Positions 1 to 8,525 are shown, counted from the stretch's first letter. The stretch: DNA of 46,766 bases from Treponema sp. (GCA_024695625.1 JAILHV010000002.1:1-46766), one strand, 5' to 3'. Notes: generated by a model not told the origin, from the sequence alone. Numbers and translations are program-made.

Positions 1-192
1 GTCGAACAAAAGCCCCCATATTATATCCGTAATGAAGTAGCAGTTTGCCGCCGTAAGAAAATGGCTGTAGCGGATGGCCGTAAGCTGTTCGGATTCCTTA
101 TCTTTGGAATAGATTTTGAAATGCCTAAGAGCCTCGTGGTTTATTATGAGATTGAGTATAAATGCAAGCACACTTATGATTGAGTAAGACAT
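1..192 (-). CDS. N-terminus of a multi-pass membrane protein, possibly a GGDEF-type sensor (partial)
   Basis: This frame is not in the ORF track because it is cut by the window edge. On the minus strand an ATG at 192 opens 64 codons reading MSYSIISVLAFILNLIINHE and continuing with ALRHFK... and RYSHFLTAANCYFITDIIWG to base 1. The first 20 residues form a membrane segment, and a second begins near residue 45. A GGAGG lies about 13 nt upstream of the ATG, a rather long spacing. The pattern 'YFITDIIWG' resembles the N-terminal membrane region I remember from spirochaete and clostridial diguanylate cyclases, but no catalytic domain is inside the window, so that is only a guess. Confidence 0.6.
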   Translation of the reverse strand, partial: MSYSIISVLAFILNLIINHEALRHFKIYSKDKESEQLTAIRYSHFLTAANCYFITDIIWGLLFD

Positions 193-382
193 TTTGCTGT
201 CAAAGTCCTCCGTGTCTATGGCAATCCATTTTCTTAATTATACATTATATATGTACAATTTGGCAAATAAATAATGGCGATGCTTTTTCGTAAATTTTGT
301 GTTTTTTTACAATAAAAAAAGTGATTTTTTGTATTTTTTGATGATTGAATTGTGATATTTTAGATTTATCAAGGAGATTGCC

Positions 383-1591
383 ATGAGCCAAAGCCAGAAT
401 AAATATAATAGAACGCTGCTTGCCTGCTATCTTGGATTTATAACACAGGCTGTTACAGCCAATTTTACGCCGCTTTTGTTTTTGATGTTCAACAAAACTT
501 ATGACGTAACGCTTGGAAAAATAGCCCTTATTCCTGCGGTGTTTTTTATAACCCAGCTTGTTGTGGACATAATCTGCGCTAAAGTGGTGGATAAAATTGG
601 CTACAGAAAATGCATTGTAACATCATGCCTGTGTTCTGCCATTGGTCTTATTCTGCTTGCATTCTTGCCGGAATTTTTTGCTGAACCCTTTGTTGGAATA
701 ATCGTGAGCGTTGTTGTGTATGCCATTGGAAGCGGTCTTGTTGAAGTGCTTGGCAGCCCCATTGTGGAGGCATGCCCCTTTGAACACAAGGAAGCTGTCA
801 TGAGCCTTTTGCATTCGTTTTACTGCTGGGGCTCCGTTGTGGTAATTATTGTTTCTACGATTTTCTTTAGGTTCTTTGGCATGGACAAGTGGAAAATCCT
901 TTCCTGCATTTGGGCTTTAATACCGCTTTTTAACATCTACAATTTTTTAGTCTGTCCAATTGAACGGCCCAACAACGGCGAAAAAGGGATGGGGCTTGTG
1001 GCTCTGTTCAAGCTGCCGCTTTTTTGGGTGGCAATAATCCTTATGGTTTGCGCGGGGGCTTCGGAGCTTTCTATGGCACAATGGGCTTCTGCGTTTGCGG
1101 AGTCGGCTCTTGGTCTTTCCAAAAACATAGGCGATCTTGCAGGCCCTTGCCTCTTTGCCGTTTCTATGGGAACAATCCGTGCAATCTTTGGAAAGTTTGG
1201 CCACAGAATAAACCTTATGCGCTTTATGATTTTTTCTGGAATTTTGAGCGTTGTAAGTTATTTGCTGGCTTCACTTTCTAAGCTTCCTGTGCTTGGTCTT
1301 TTGGGCTGCGTCCTCTGCGGTTTTTCGGTAGCAATAATGTGGCCTGGAACAATAAGCATTTGTTCTCCAAGAATTCCCAAAGGCGGAACTGCGCTTTTTG
1401 CAATGCTTGCAATGTCTGGCGACTTGGGTGGTGCGGCAGGCCCTGTTCTTGTGGGGAACATTTCTCAGATTTTTGGCAACAACCTTAAGAAAGGCCTTTT
1501 GGTGGGAAGCATCTTTCCCCTTGTCTTGATAGCGATGATTCTACTTATTGCAAAATCTGAATCTAAGGAATCACTGATTAAGCCAGAATGA
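383..1591 (+). CDS. MFS transporter, 12 TM
   Basis: This is a 402-residue, strongly hydrophobic protein with about twelve membrane segments, the usual length and layout of a major facilitator. After TM2 it carries the charged loop 'AKVVDKIGYRK', which matches the conserved MFS loop 2-3 motif (G/D-x-x-x-D-x-x-G-x-R/K). A second loop, 'FGKFGHRINLM', repeats the motif between TM8 and TM9. It sits in the inner membrane. The substrate cannot be read from sequence; the general look is that of the sugar/FucP-like or drug-efflux branches. The start is well supported by AAGGAG seven bases before the ATG. It converges with the minus-strand gene ending at 1683, so it is probably transcribed alone. Confidence 0.85.
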   Translation: MSQSQNKYNRTLLACYLGFITQAVTANFTPLLFLMFNKTYDVTLGKIALIPAVFFITQLVVDIICAKVVDKIGYRKCIVTSCLCSAIGLILLAFLPEFFAEPFVGIIVSVVVYAIGSGLVEVLGSPIVEACPFEHKEAVMSLLHSFYCWGSVVVIIVSTIFFRFFGMDKWKILSCIWALIPLFNIYNFLVCPIERPNNGEKGMGLVALFKLPLFWVAIILMVCAGASELSMAQWASAFAESALGLSKNIGDLAGPCLFAVSMGTIRAIFGKFGHRINLMRFMIFSGILSVVSYLLASLSKLPVLGLLGCVLCGFSVAIMWPGTISICSPRIPKGGTALFAMLAMSGDLGGAAGPVLVGNISQIFGNNLKKGLLVGSIFPLVLIAMILLIAKSESKESLIKPE

Positions 1592-1682
1592 TGTCATTAC
1601 TGGACTTGGCACGATGCCATAAGTCAGCGTTTCCCTAAAAGGTGGCAGTGGTATTTTTTTTTTGCGGAATAATTCATTTTGT

Positions 1683-2057
1683 TTAGCTTTCTGCAGACGT
1701 TTGGTCCGGGTAGTCCCAGAACTTTCCCTTGTGGAAATTTTCGTTTCCCAAAGGCTTTGCGGTAAGCTTGAACATTACGCAGCCATCCGGGCAAACAATG
1801 GTCTTTGAATACTTTCCGTCTCCGCCAAGATTTTCCAGGTCTCCGCCGCTTCTTACGGCTTCCATAAGCGGGTAAAGCATCATCATGGTTTTGGAGCAGA
1901 TGCCAAATCCGTCTTTGTTAACAGGGCAACCGTAAGTGCATGTGTATTTGTCCCCAACTTCCTCCCCGTTGCGGCAGTAGTGCTCGGTGCGCTTTCCGTG
2001 CAAAAATCCTGTTACTTCAACGGTAAACTCGTATTCTTCGTCATACCATTTTTTCAT
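1683..2057 (-). CDS. Small cysteine-rich protein, TIGR04076-like
   Basis: This 124-residue soluble protein has no signal peptide. It contains paired cysteine motifs (HYC, YTCTYGCPV, GICSK, VCPDGCVMF) in the arrangement I associate with the TIGR04076 family of small, uncharacterised Cys-rich proteins found in anaerobes. Family members usually end in a 'CPDG...V.FK' segment, as here at residues 89-97. The cysteines suggest metal or Fe-S binding, but this is inferred. It lies 8 nt downstream of the FGE-like lipoprotein gene and is presumably co-transcribed with it. No biochemical role is assigned. Confidence 0.6.
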   Translation of the reverse strand: MKKWYDEEYEFTVEVTGFLHGKRTEHYCRNGEEVGDKYTCTYGCPVNKDGFGICSKTMMMLYPLMEAVRSGGDLENLGGDGKYSKTIVCPDGCVMFKLTAKPLGNENFHKGKFWDYPDQTSAES

Positions 2058-2065
2058 GGCGGCTT

Positions 2066-3025
2066 TTACCTTGCGTTGGTTGCAGTTCTGCAGACGCGTA
2101 TTCCGTCATCGCTGTAGCGGTAGTTGCGGTAGTTGCTGTAGCGGTTGAATGTGCGGCAGTAGATGTCTGCGGAAAGGTAGGAACCGCTTTTTTCTATGCG
2201 CCCGTTCTTCTTGTCCGGCTCTGCAGCTCCTGTAGGGTCAGTCTGCTCTTCTTCCGTGTAGGGCTCGTTTGTGTTGCTCCAGTCCCAGCACCATTCCCAG
2301 ACGTTGCCCGCCATGTCGTAGAGTCCCCATGCGTTTGGCTGCTTGCCCTTTACCTCATGAATCTTTTTGCCGCTGTTTTCCCTGTACCAAGCGTATTGGC
2401 CAAGGATAGAACTGTCGTCCGTACCTGCCCAGAGGCTCTTTTCTGAACCGTCTGCACCTGCACATGCCGCGTATTCCCATTCAGCCTCGGTTGGAAGCCT
2501 GTAGCCGTTTACCGAAGTGTTCATTATGATAGCGTCCCATTCCTTGCTTCCGTTCTTTGGACCGCAGAAACGTCCTGCGTTTGCGTCGGCACCTTCAACT
2601 ATGCCCTTCCATTCGCGGGGGTCCGTTACTCCGTCCATGGAAAATGCTGGCTCAAGACCTTCCGCAATGCTCCTTAGGTTGCAGTAGACCACCGCATCGT
2701 AGGAACTTACGTAGTAGGCCGGGTAGTTGTCTCCAATCCCAAGCTTTTCTGACGGCTGGGAACTTCCGAATATGCAGTAGGCCTTGTATTCAGCCTGGGT
2801 AAGTTCGTGGTCGCTCATGTAGATGTCGTGGGTGAGTTTTACCTGATGAGCCGGTTTTTCAAATTTGTCTCCTGCCTTGCTTCCCATCTTAAAAGTTCCC
2901 GCGGAAATTCTTACGAAACCTTCCGGCGTATTGTCCTTCTTTTTTTCTTCCTTCTTTTTGCATGAAACTAAAAGCAAAAGTATACTTGCTGCAAGGACAA
3001 TGGAACTAAAAACCGATCTTTTCAT
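2066..3025 (-). CDS. FGE-sulfatase (SUMF1-like) domain lipoprotein
   Basis: This is a 319-residue exported lipoprotein: signal peptide MKRSVFSSIVLAASILLLLV followed by lipobox L-V-S-C, then a lysine-rich linker. From about residue 40 to the C-terminus it shows the formylglycine-generating-enzyme fold: 'FVRISAGTFKMGS', 'ELTQAEY', 'GYRLPTEAEWEYAACAG', 'GLYDMAGNVWEWCWDW', and terminal 'GIRVCRT'. Many bacterial members have no sulfatase partner and act as ligand- or calcium-binding surface proteins, and no sulfatase is nearby. The ORF track begins at a TTG (3028). The ATG at 3025 is preferred because AGGAG lies 6 nt upstream. A cassette-borne paralogue is at 6636-7469. Confidence 0.85.
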   Translation of the reverse strand: MKRSVFSSIVLAASILLLLVSCKKKEEKKKDNTPEGFVRISAGTFKMGSKAGDKFEKPAHQVKLTHDIYMSDHELTQAEYKAYCIFGSSQPSEKLGIGDNYPAYYVSSYDAVVYCNLRSIAEGLEPAFSMDGVTDPREWKGIVEGADANAGRFCGPKNGSKEWDAIIMNTSVNGYRLPTEAEWEYAACAGADGSEKSLWAGTDDSSILGQYAWYRENSGKKIHEVKGKQPNAWGLYDMAGNVWEWCWDWSNTNEPYTEEEQTDPTGAAEPDKKNGRIEKSGSYLSADIYCRTFNRYSNYRNYRYSDDGIRVCRTATNAR

Positions 3026-3102
3026 CAAAAACTCCTGTGAATAAAAGTGATAGTTAATTGTACACTTAAATTTCCATTTTGTCCACTTTTGTTTTCAAGT
3101 AG

Positions 3103-3190
3103 CTTTCAAGGGTGGGCCCTTGGACCCCGGACTTGGAGGGGGAAAACCCGCTCAGAGTCCGAAGCCCGCTGGTTTTCCCCCTCCAAACCT
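3103..3190. repeat. Long perfect-stem hairpin repeat in a divergent intergenic region
   Basis: Between the divergent genes at 3025 and 3357 lies a GC-rich palindrome. Arm TTGGAGGGGGAAAACC (3133-3148) pairs with GGTTTTCCCCCTCCAA (3171-3186) over 16 perfect base pairs around a 22-nt loop. The left flank (CCCTTGGACCCCGG) and the first arm recur in opposite orientation near 23550-23615. This is an interspersed repeat. Whether it acts as a terminator, attenuator or mobile unit cannot be told. Confidence 0.75.
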
Positions 3191-3321
3191 CCCCCTTTCT
3201 TCGGGCACGGCTTAGGGGTTCCCCCTAAGAACCCCAATTTTCAACAGTTGTTTTTTTTTCAGACGGATTTGCCTGGGGGCGGAACAGAAAATTGATTTCT
3301 GTGCTGGTAACAAAGTGTCAA

Positions 3322-3350
3322 TTGTTAAATTTGGTGCGTTTTGGTATACT
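3322..3350 (+). promoter_or_regulatory. Sigma70-type promoter of the D12 methylase, predicted leaderless start
   Basis: TTGTTA, a 17-nt spacer, then TATACT ending 6 nt before the ATG at 3357. The expected +1 falls on the A of the ATG, so the mRNA should have no leader. No Shine-Dalgarno sequence is present upstream of this ATG. Confidence 0.6.
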
Positions 3351-3356
3351 GATTGA

Positions 3357-5048
3357 ATGGAATTTGGGACAGCGTATTTGACGGAGCAGATAATTGCGTA
3401 TATTGGTAACAAGCGCAAGCTGCTTACTCTTATCTACAAGGCCATGCAGGAATGCGGGGCCAGCTTAAAGCCAGGGCTTAAGTTTTTTGATGCCTTTTCG
3501 GGCAGCGGGGTAGTATCCCGCTTTGCAAAGTCTTTGGGATTTGAGGTTTTTAGCAACGACTGGGAATATTATGCAAAGATAATCAACACTGCATTTCTTA
3601 CGGTTGGCAAGTCCGACATAAAAAAGATTTTTGGCTCAGAAGAAAAGTTTTGCTCGCTCCTGGAAAAGATAAATTCCCTTCCCGCACCAGCAAAGAAAAA
3701 GCAGTTCATTGCAAAGTATTATGCCCCAAAAGAATTCAGCATAGAAAAGGCAGAATTTAGAACCGAGCGCCTTTTTTACACCAGGCAGAACGCCCTTAAC
3801 ATAGACAAAATCCGCAATTATATAGAAGAAAACTATCCTTCCCATTCAGAGGACAAAAGCGTCTTACAGGCACGCTCCCTGCTTCTTGCCCTTTTGCTTT
3901 ACGAGGCAGCAACCCACACCAACACTTCCGGGGTATTCAAGGCCTTCCACAAGGAATTTGGTGGGCACGGAAAGGATGCGCTAAAGAGGATTCTTGCCCC
4001 CATTGAACTGCACTTTCCCCAGCTGATAGACTCTGATTTTCCCTGCCACGTTTTTAAGGAAAATGCCAACGAACTTGCCAAGGACTTGCGCGGCATAGAC
4101 ATTGCCTATCTTGACCCGCCCTACAACCAGCACCAGTACGGAAGCAACTATTTTATGCTTAACACAATTGCCAAGTGGGACTTTATAGCCCCTTCCCTGG
4201 AACTTAACGAAAGCGGCAGGCTAAGGGAAAAGGCCGGCATAAGGCACGACTGGGTTCAGACAAGATCCCCTTATTGCAGCAAGGCAGACGCCACCCAATA
4301 TTTTGCAGACCTTGTGCAGAACTTGGACGCAAAGTACATTCTTGTAAGCTATTCAACGGACGGAATCATTCCATTTAATGCCATGTGCGAAATTTGCATG
4401 AAGAAGGGCTACGTTTCCGTTGTTACAAATGAATACACCACTTACCGGGGCGGCAAGCAAAGCAACAAGAGGCAGAACAGCGACATTGAATTCATCCTCT
4501 GCATAGACACTTCAAGAAAGTCCAACAAAAAGTCGGCAGAAGAAATAGAGGCAATCTTTGCAAAGAAGGAACTCTTGCTTTTGTTCAGGCAGCACTTTTG
4601 CAGGGAAAGGCTAAAAAAGGCAAGCAGCTCTTCTTTTTCTTCCAAAGACGGAAAGACCTTTTTGGAATTTGAAGTTTGCGGAAATAGAATTCAGGTGCAG
4701 ACAGATGATTTTTTTGTGCTCAAGGAAAATTCACTTACGGAGTCTCTTTCTGCATCAGAGGCAAAGGCCCTTTATTCACTTCTTTTTCCATGCGCCTGTG
4801 CAACAAAGGAAGAGGAGCTCGGTGAACTTTTGCAGAGGGTGTCGGAAAAAAATGAACTTTCATGCTCCTTTGCAAAACTGATTCCTGCCACCCTCAAAAA
4901 GCTTGCAAGCAAAAAGAACCGCCTGGCTTTCGAAAAGTGGCTGGGCAAGGTAAGGGGCTTAAAATCCGCCAACCGCCAAGCATACAATATAATAGAAGAA
5001 AAAATTGACCGTGTGGAAGAGATTGCCAAAATCCGCTGGTCCACTTGA
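3357..5048 (+). CDS. D12-class N6-adenine DNA methyltransferase
   Basis: This 563-residue cytoplasmic protein methylates adenine N6 in DNA using SAM. The order of motifs is that of the D12 (Dam-like, alpha) class: 'YIGNKRKLL' near residue 15 (motif X), 'FFDAFSGSGVVSRF' near 42 (motif I, SAM binding) and 'IAYLDPPYNQHQYGSNY' near 250 (motif IV, catalytic DPPY). About 220 residues follow the methylase core and probably hold target recognition and further structure. No restriction endonuclase gene is adjacent, so it is either an orphan or a remnant of a type II/IIS system. The start is set by the promoter geometry and by the need to include the YIGNK motif. Its recognition sequence cannot be predicted here. 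Confidence 0.85.
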   Translation: MEFGTAYLTEQIIAYIGNKRKLLTLIYKAMQECGASLKPGLKFFDAFSGSGVVSRFAKSLGFEVFSNDWEYYAKIINTAFLTVGKSDIKKIFGSEEKFCSLLEKINSLPAPAKKKQFIAKYYAPKEFSIEKAEFRTERLFYTRQNALNIDKIRNYIEENYPSHSEDKSVLQARSLLLALLLYEAATHTNTSGVFKAFHKEFGGHGKDALKRILAPIELHFPQLIDSDFPCHVFKENANELAKDLRGIDIAYLDPPYNQHQYGSNYFMLNTIAKWDFIAPSLELNESGRLREKAGIRHDWVQTRSPYCSKADATQYFADLVQNLDAKYILVSYSTDGIIPFNAMCEICMKKGYVSVVTNEYTTYRGGKQSNKRQNSDIEFILCIDTSRKSNKKSAEEIEAIFAKKELLLLFRQHFCRERLKKASSSSFSSKDGKTFLEFEVCGNRIQVQTDDFFVLKENSLTESLSASEAKALYSLLFPCACATKEEELGELLQRVSEKNELSCSFAKLIPATLKKLASKKNRLAFEKWLGKVRGLKSANRQAYNIIEEKIDRVEEIAKIRWST

Positions 5049-5079
5049 TGGGGAAAGCTGAAACGCAAAAGGAGAAAAA

Positions 5080-6495
5080 ATGAAGAAAACAATTGTTATC
5101 GCATTGCTCTTGCTTTGCACATTGAAGATATTTGCACTTGTTGATGACGACGACCCGCTTGCGGAGGCTCGATATCAGATTCCTAAACTTCAAGGCTGGT
5201 ACGACTTTTCGGACGTGGGCGTAGAGGTAAGCGTAAGTCCTGACTGGATTGTGTTCGAGGGGGAGAAAATTCCGCGCAAAGAGTTCCGGCTTGCCAAAAA
5301 CGGCTGGTATTATATCAAAGACAACCTTGTGATTTTTGACCAGTTCCATCATCTTTTTTGCTGGCACAACAGCACTCTGAACTTTCATCCGGCTGCAGGG
5401 GAAAAAGTCCCATACGGCTCTAAAGCACACTATACGCAGTCGTCCTACTTTACCGAGACGCTGAACGGAAATAAAATTGCTTACGATGCGGAAAATCTTA
5501 ATTCTGTTACGTGCAAGCCCGGCGTAATCAACGAGAATTACGATGTCAGACGTATCGTTGAGGAATACGAGCATTTTTTCATCTGGAACGAGGAGCACAG
5601 GCCTTGGGTTACGCAAAAGGTGGGAGAGAGCGTTACGGCAGAGTTCGACGACGAAGCAAACGCGGTTTCGCTTTTGAACGGTTATGTTGATCCGTATCAC
5701 CCCGATTATTACAAGAAAAATGCACGCATCAAGGACATCAAAATCACCGATGAAAACGGCAAGGACTATTTTTTCACGCTCAAAGATGAGGTTCGCGTTC
5801 AGACTTTTATGCTGGACAACTGCACGAAAAAGGTGACGCTCACGGTGCTTTCGGTGTACGCTGGCGAAAAATACGGCGACATAGCCCTGAGTATGTTTGC
5901 GGGAGTTTACGCAGACACCTACATTGACTGGATTGTTTTCCGCGAGCTAGAGGTGGCAAAAGAGCGGGCAGAAAGTGCTTACCGCGGCTATTTGTGGAAT
6001 TTGGAAAACTACCCTAAAAATATTCCGCACGACTGTTCGCTCATAAAATCCGAATGGACGATGTACTATATGACCGTGGAAGACAGAATAAAAAAAGAAT
6101 TCGGCGGCAAATTTGCAGAGCACGACATTGAGATTTACGATTCCCCCGACTTGAAAATACATCTTGCCGTTGTCCATCACAACATTGTTACCGTATTTTA
6201 CGCAAAGGAAAAAATCACAAAATACGGCTACGAGTTCAAGAATATGCCTGACATCATAAGTGGCCCGTTTGAAGACGATGATTACGAGTACAGCAGTTAT
6301 GCCACAGAGAAAGACGGCTGGATTATTTCGGCGTTTTGGTATGGAGCGGGCGATACCTGTGCCCTGCCTGTGTCTGCGCGCTTCAAGGTGATGACGGAAA
6401 GCGGAAAAATCCGAAAAGTCGTCATCAGTAAAGAGGGGCTGAAGGGTGTCAAACGCTTCGGTGAGCTTCTGATCGGAGCAAGTGACCTAAAATGA
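5080..6495 (+). CDS. Secreted protein with NADase-type glycan-binding (discoidin-like) domain
   Basis: This 471-residue protein has a clear signal peptide (MKKTIVIALLLLCTLKIFAL). In the middle (residues about 185-275) it carries 'AVSLLNGYVDPYHPDYYKKN' followed by 'RIKDIKITDENGKDYFFTLKD' and 'KVTLTVLSVYAGEKYGDIALS'. This is the pattern of the discoidin-like domain commonly annotated as NADase-type glycan-binding. The rest is not recognised. It is probably periplasmic or surface exposed and may bind sugars, by inference from the family. The ribosome site AAAGGAG precedes the ATG. The gene ends in an ATGA overlap with a gene stub at 6492. A cassette-encoded relative with the same domain is at 44191-45375. 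Confidence 0.65.
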   Translation: MKKTIVIALLLLCTLKIFALVDDDDPLAEARYQIPKLQGWYDFSDVGVEVSVSPDWIVFEGEKIPRKEFRLAKNGWYYIKDNLVIFDQFHHLFCWHNSTLNFHPAAGEKVPYGSKAHYTQSSYFTETLNGNKIAYDAENLNSVTCKPGVINENYDVRRIVEEYEHFFIWNEEHRPWVTQKVGESVTAEFDDEANAVSLLNGYVDPYHPDYYKKNARIKDIKITDENGKDYFFTLKDEVRVQTFMLDNCTKKVTLTVLSVYAGEKYGDIALSMFAGVYADTYIDWIVFRELEVAKERAESAYRGYLWNLENYPKNIPHDCSLIKSEWTMYYMTVEDRIKKEFGGKFAEHDIEIYDSPDLKIHLAVVHHNIVTVFYAKEKITKYGYEFKNMPDIISGPFEDDDYEYSSYATEKDGWIISAFWYGAGDTCALPVSARFKVMTESGKIRKVVISKEGLKGVKRFGELLIGASDLK

Positions 6496-6566
6496 AAAAA
6501 GTATCATTAATAATTCTGTTGGCGCTTGTTTCTTTGGCTTACGCTGATATTTTGAGACATCTGTAA
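6492..6566 (+). pseudogene. 24-codon stub: signal peptide of a disrupted gene
   Basis: An ATG overlapping the previous stop (ATGA) opens MKKVSLIILLALVSLAYADI and stops after 24 codons. The first 11 residues are identical to the start of the secreted protein at 9206 (MKKVSLIILLAFVCLAQ), and the DNA matches closely there too. The stub therefore looks like the 5' end of a second gene of that family whose body is missing. The first cassette boundary follows only 29 nt later (G6595/T6596). It is too short for the ORF track. Confidence 0.7.
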
Positions 6567-6594
6567 GCGTTTACGGTGGATATGGTGAATAATT

Positions 6595-6621
6595 GTTATG
6601 TGAACGCCCGCACTGGGGCGC
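6595..6621 (+). other. Left boundary of cassette cluster 1 (attC-type R' box and conserved cassette leader)
   Basis: GTTATGTGAACGCCCGCACT and GGGGCGC follow directly after non-cassette DNA. The recombination point in attC-like sites lies between G and TT, here 6595/6596. The segment after it, TTATGTGRACGCCCGCACTGGGG, opens every cassette gene in the window. CGCCC and GGGCG can pair across the GCACTG loop. No R'' or inner boxes are found to the left, so the first cassette appears to sit in a secondary target site. Confidence 0.6.
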
Positions 6622-6635
6622 AGAAAGGTAATAAA

Positions 6636-7469
6636 ATGAAGTCTAAGTTTTATATTTTTATTCTCGTCTTTTTTATTTTTATAGGTTGTAATAAACAAAA
6701 TACAAAAAAAACAGATATTAGTAATAGTTGCGAAGTAATTCGTAATTTTAATATGGTTTATGTAGAAGGCGGAAGTTTTACAATGGGGAGCTCAGAACAA
6801 CTGGATAATCCACCTCATCAGGTTCTATTAGATAATTTTTATATTGCTGATGTGGAAGTTACTCAGCGTTTATTTGAATCTATAATGGGAGAGAATCCTG
6901 TTCCAAATTATGATTTAGGAGATAATAAACCTGTATATTTCGTATCTTGGTATTCAGCTATTGATTTTTGTAATAAACTGAGTATAAAAGAGAATTTAGC
7001 TCCTTGTTATGAAATTTATGACGGAGAAGTTATTTGTAATTTTTTGAATAACGGATATCGATTGCCGACAGAAGCTGAATGGGAGTATGCTGCTAGTGGT
7101 GGAAAATTTACACATGGCTATAAATTTAGTGGAAGTAATAATATCGATGAAGTTGCATATTGGATACAAGATATATCTGATTTACTTACAGAAAATGTTG
7201 CTAATAAGAAACCTAATGAATTAGGAATATTTGATATGACAGGTAATGTCGAAGAATGGTGTTGGGATTGGTATTCTGAATATCATGAAATGGAATCATT
7301 GAATAAATATCCAACCGGCCCCTTAAAAGGAGTTTATAAATCAAGCAGGGGATGTTCTTTTAATTTGTTTAGCGAAACGCAATATGTTTTGACAAAACGA
7401 AGTTATTTATACCCATCAAAAGGATACAGCTATTTAGGTTTTAGAATCTGCCGTACAAAAATAGATTGA
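6636..7469 (+). CDS. Cassette-encoded FGE-sulfatase domain lipoprotein
   Basis: This is a 277-residue lipoprotein: signal MKSKFYIFILVFFIFIGC with Cys-18 as the lipidation site. The FGE-like domain covers residues about 40-277: 'MVYVEGGSFTMGS', 'EVTQRLFESIMG', 'GYRLPTEAEWEYAASGG', 'GIFDMTGNVEEWCWDWY', 'GFRICRT'. It is a paralogue of the chromosomal gene at 2066-3025 but much more AT-rich. The ORF track begins upstream inside the cassette leader (VNARTGAQKGNK...). The ATG at 6636 is chosen because it begins the signal peptide and has AAAGG ahead of it. It is flanked by cassette boundaries at 6595 and 7495-7557, so it forms cassette 1 of cluster 1. Its ligand is unknown. Confidence 0.8.
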   Translation: MKSKFYIFILVFFIFIGCNKQNTKKTDISNSCEVIRNFNMVYVEGGSFTMGSSEQLDNPPHQVLLDNFYIADVEVTQRLFESIMGENPVPNYDLGDNKPVYFVSWYSAIDFCNKLSIKENLAPCYEIYDGEVICNFLNNGYRLPTEAEWEYAASGGKFTHGYKFSGSNNIDEVAYWIQDISDLLTENVANKKPNELGIFDMTGNVEEWCWDWYSEYHEMESLNKYPTGPLKGVYKSSRGCSFNLFSETQYVLTKRSYLYPSKGYSYLGFRICRTKID

Positions 7470-7494
7470 GACTCAAGGTATCGAATTTGTCCGG

Positions 7495-7557
7495 GTATAA
7501 CCAATTCAAAAAGAACATCCTGTTAAGTCCGCTGAGGTTTAAACAGTTGTGTTATGT
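7495..7557 (+). other. attC-like site (degenerate), cluster 1
   Basis: This 63-bp spacer has left outer box GTATAACCAA, left inner box TTCAAAAAGAA, right inner box GAGGTTTAAAC and right outer box GTGTTATGT, followed by the cassette leader GAACGCCCACACAGTGGGG. Size and order match the better sites. The inner boxes are worn, so recombination competence is doubtful. Confidence 0.5.
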
Positions 7558-7591
7558 GAACGCCCACACAGTGGGGCAAGGATAAAAAAGT

Positions 7592-8518
7592 ATGAAAATT
7601 TTTATAGTTTATTGTCATCCGTCAGAAGATTCATTTACAAGACACATCCGCGATTCTTTTATAAAGGGAATTGTTGATTCTGGAAATGAATATATCCTCT
7701 CTGATTTATATAAAATTAATTTCAATTCTGATATTTCTGAATCACAATATCTTAGAGATTCTTATTACAACGATAAGCTTCCTGTTGAAGAGGATGTTAT
7801 AGCAGAACATGAAAAGATAAATGCCTGTGATGCGATTGCATTTATTTATCCTGTATTCTGGACGGAGGCACCGGCAAAACTTGTTGGCTGGTTTGACAGG
7901 GTATGGTCTTACGGTTTTGCTTACGGTAATAAGAAAATGAAAATGCTTGATAAAGGAATGATTCTTTGTTCTGCGGGAAATCCTATTGAACGGCTTGAAC
8001 AGTTTGGTCTTCTTTCAAGTATGAAAAGAGTTATGTTTGGCGATAGGCTTTTTGGGCGAATTAAGAAAAGTGAATTTGTTTTGTTTTCTGGTACTTCAAG
8101 AGAAAAAGAAGAACGTACCAAAAATTGGGATTTGAATCTTTTAAAAGCTTACGAAAAGGGAAAGAATTTTTTTGCTGATGATGAAGATGAATTTACGTTA
8201 GAAGACAGATTTTTTACAGCCGTAGAAAACTCTGAGTCTGGTGAAGTTTCTGATAAAACAGTTTTTGCTTATCATCAGAAAGATAATGCTATATGGGCTG
8301 AATACTCTGGCGGAAGTATTGTAAAAGGATTCTTGATAGGTAATATGGATGAGAAGCATAATTTGCATTTCAGCTATCAGCATATTAATGAAGCAGGTCA
8401 ATTGAAATCAGGAAAATGTAATTCTGAGCCTAAATTAGAAAATGGTAAACTACGTTTTTATGAAAAATGGAAATGGGATAATGGTGAAGAAGGAAGTTCA
8501 ATTATTGAAGAAATCTAA
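7592..8518 (+). CDS. Flavodoxin-fold NAD(P)H:quinone oxidoreductase-like protein fused to a C-terminal 'AYHQ..WAEYSGG' domain
   Basis: This 308-residue cytoplasmic protein has two parts. Residues 1-185 are a flavodoxin-like fold of the NQO1/MdaB group: 'MKIFIVYCHPSEDSFT' (FMN/FAD phosphate loop), 'DAIAFIYPVFWTEAPAKLVG' and 'WFDRVWSYGFAYG'. It should reduce quinones or similar substrates with NAD(P)H. Residues about 215-308 ('VFAYHQKDNAIWAEYSGGSI', 'GFLIGNMDE', 'YQHINEAGQLKSGKC', ending 'GSSIIEEI') match a small stand-alone family often annotated, probably wrongly, as 'n-acetylglutamate synthase'. The fusion is unusual. The ATG has AAGGA upstream. It is the middle gene of cluster 1, AT-rich, lying between attC-like sites 7495 and 8526. 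Confidence 0.75.
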   Translation: MKIFIVYCHPSEDSFTRHIRDSFIKGIVDSGNEYILSDLYKINFNSDISESQYLRDSYYNDKLPVEEDVIAEHEKINACDAIAFIYPVFWTEAPAKLVGWFDRVWSYGFAYGNKKMKMLDKGMILCSAGNPIERLEQFGLLSSMKRVMFGDRLFGRIKKSEFVLFSGTSREKEERTKNWDLNLLKAYEKGKNFFADDEDEFTLEDRFFTAVENSESGEVSDKTVFAYHQKDNAIWAEYSGGSIVKGFLIGNMDEKHNLHFSYQHINEAGQLKSGKCNSEPKLENGKLRFYEKWKWDNGEEGSSIIEEI

Positions 8519-8525
8519 ATATAAC

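Noticed and set aside
1592-1640. Hairpin GACTTGGC..GCCATAAGTC as terminator of the MFS gene
   Set aside because: The stem has a two-base bulge and no T-run follows, so the support is too weak.
4894-5700. 268-aa minus-strand ORF across the end of the methylase and the start of the next gene
   Set aside because: It is antisense to two well-supported genes, and its translation has no domain, signal peptide or ribosome site.
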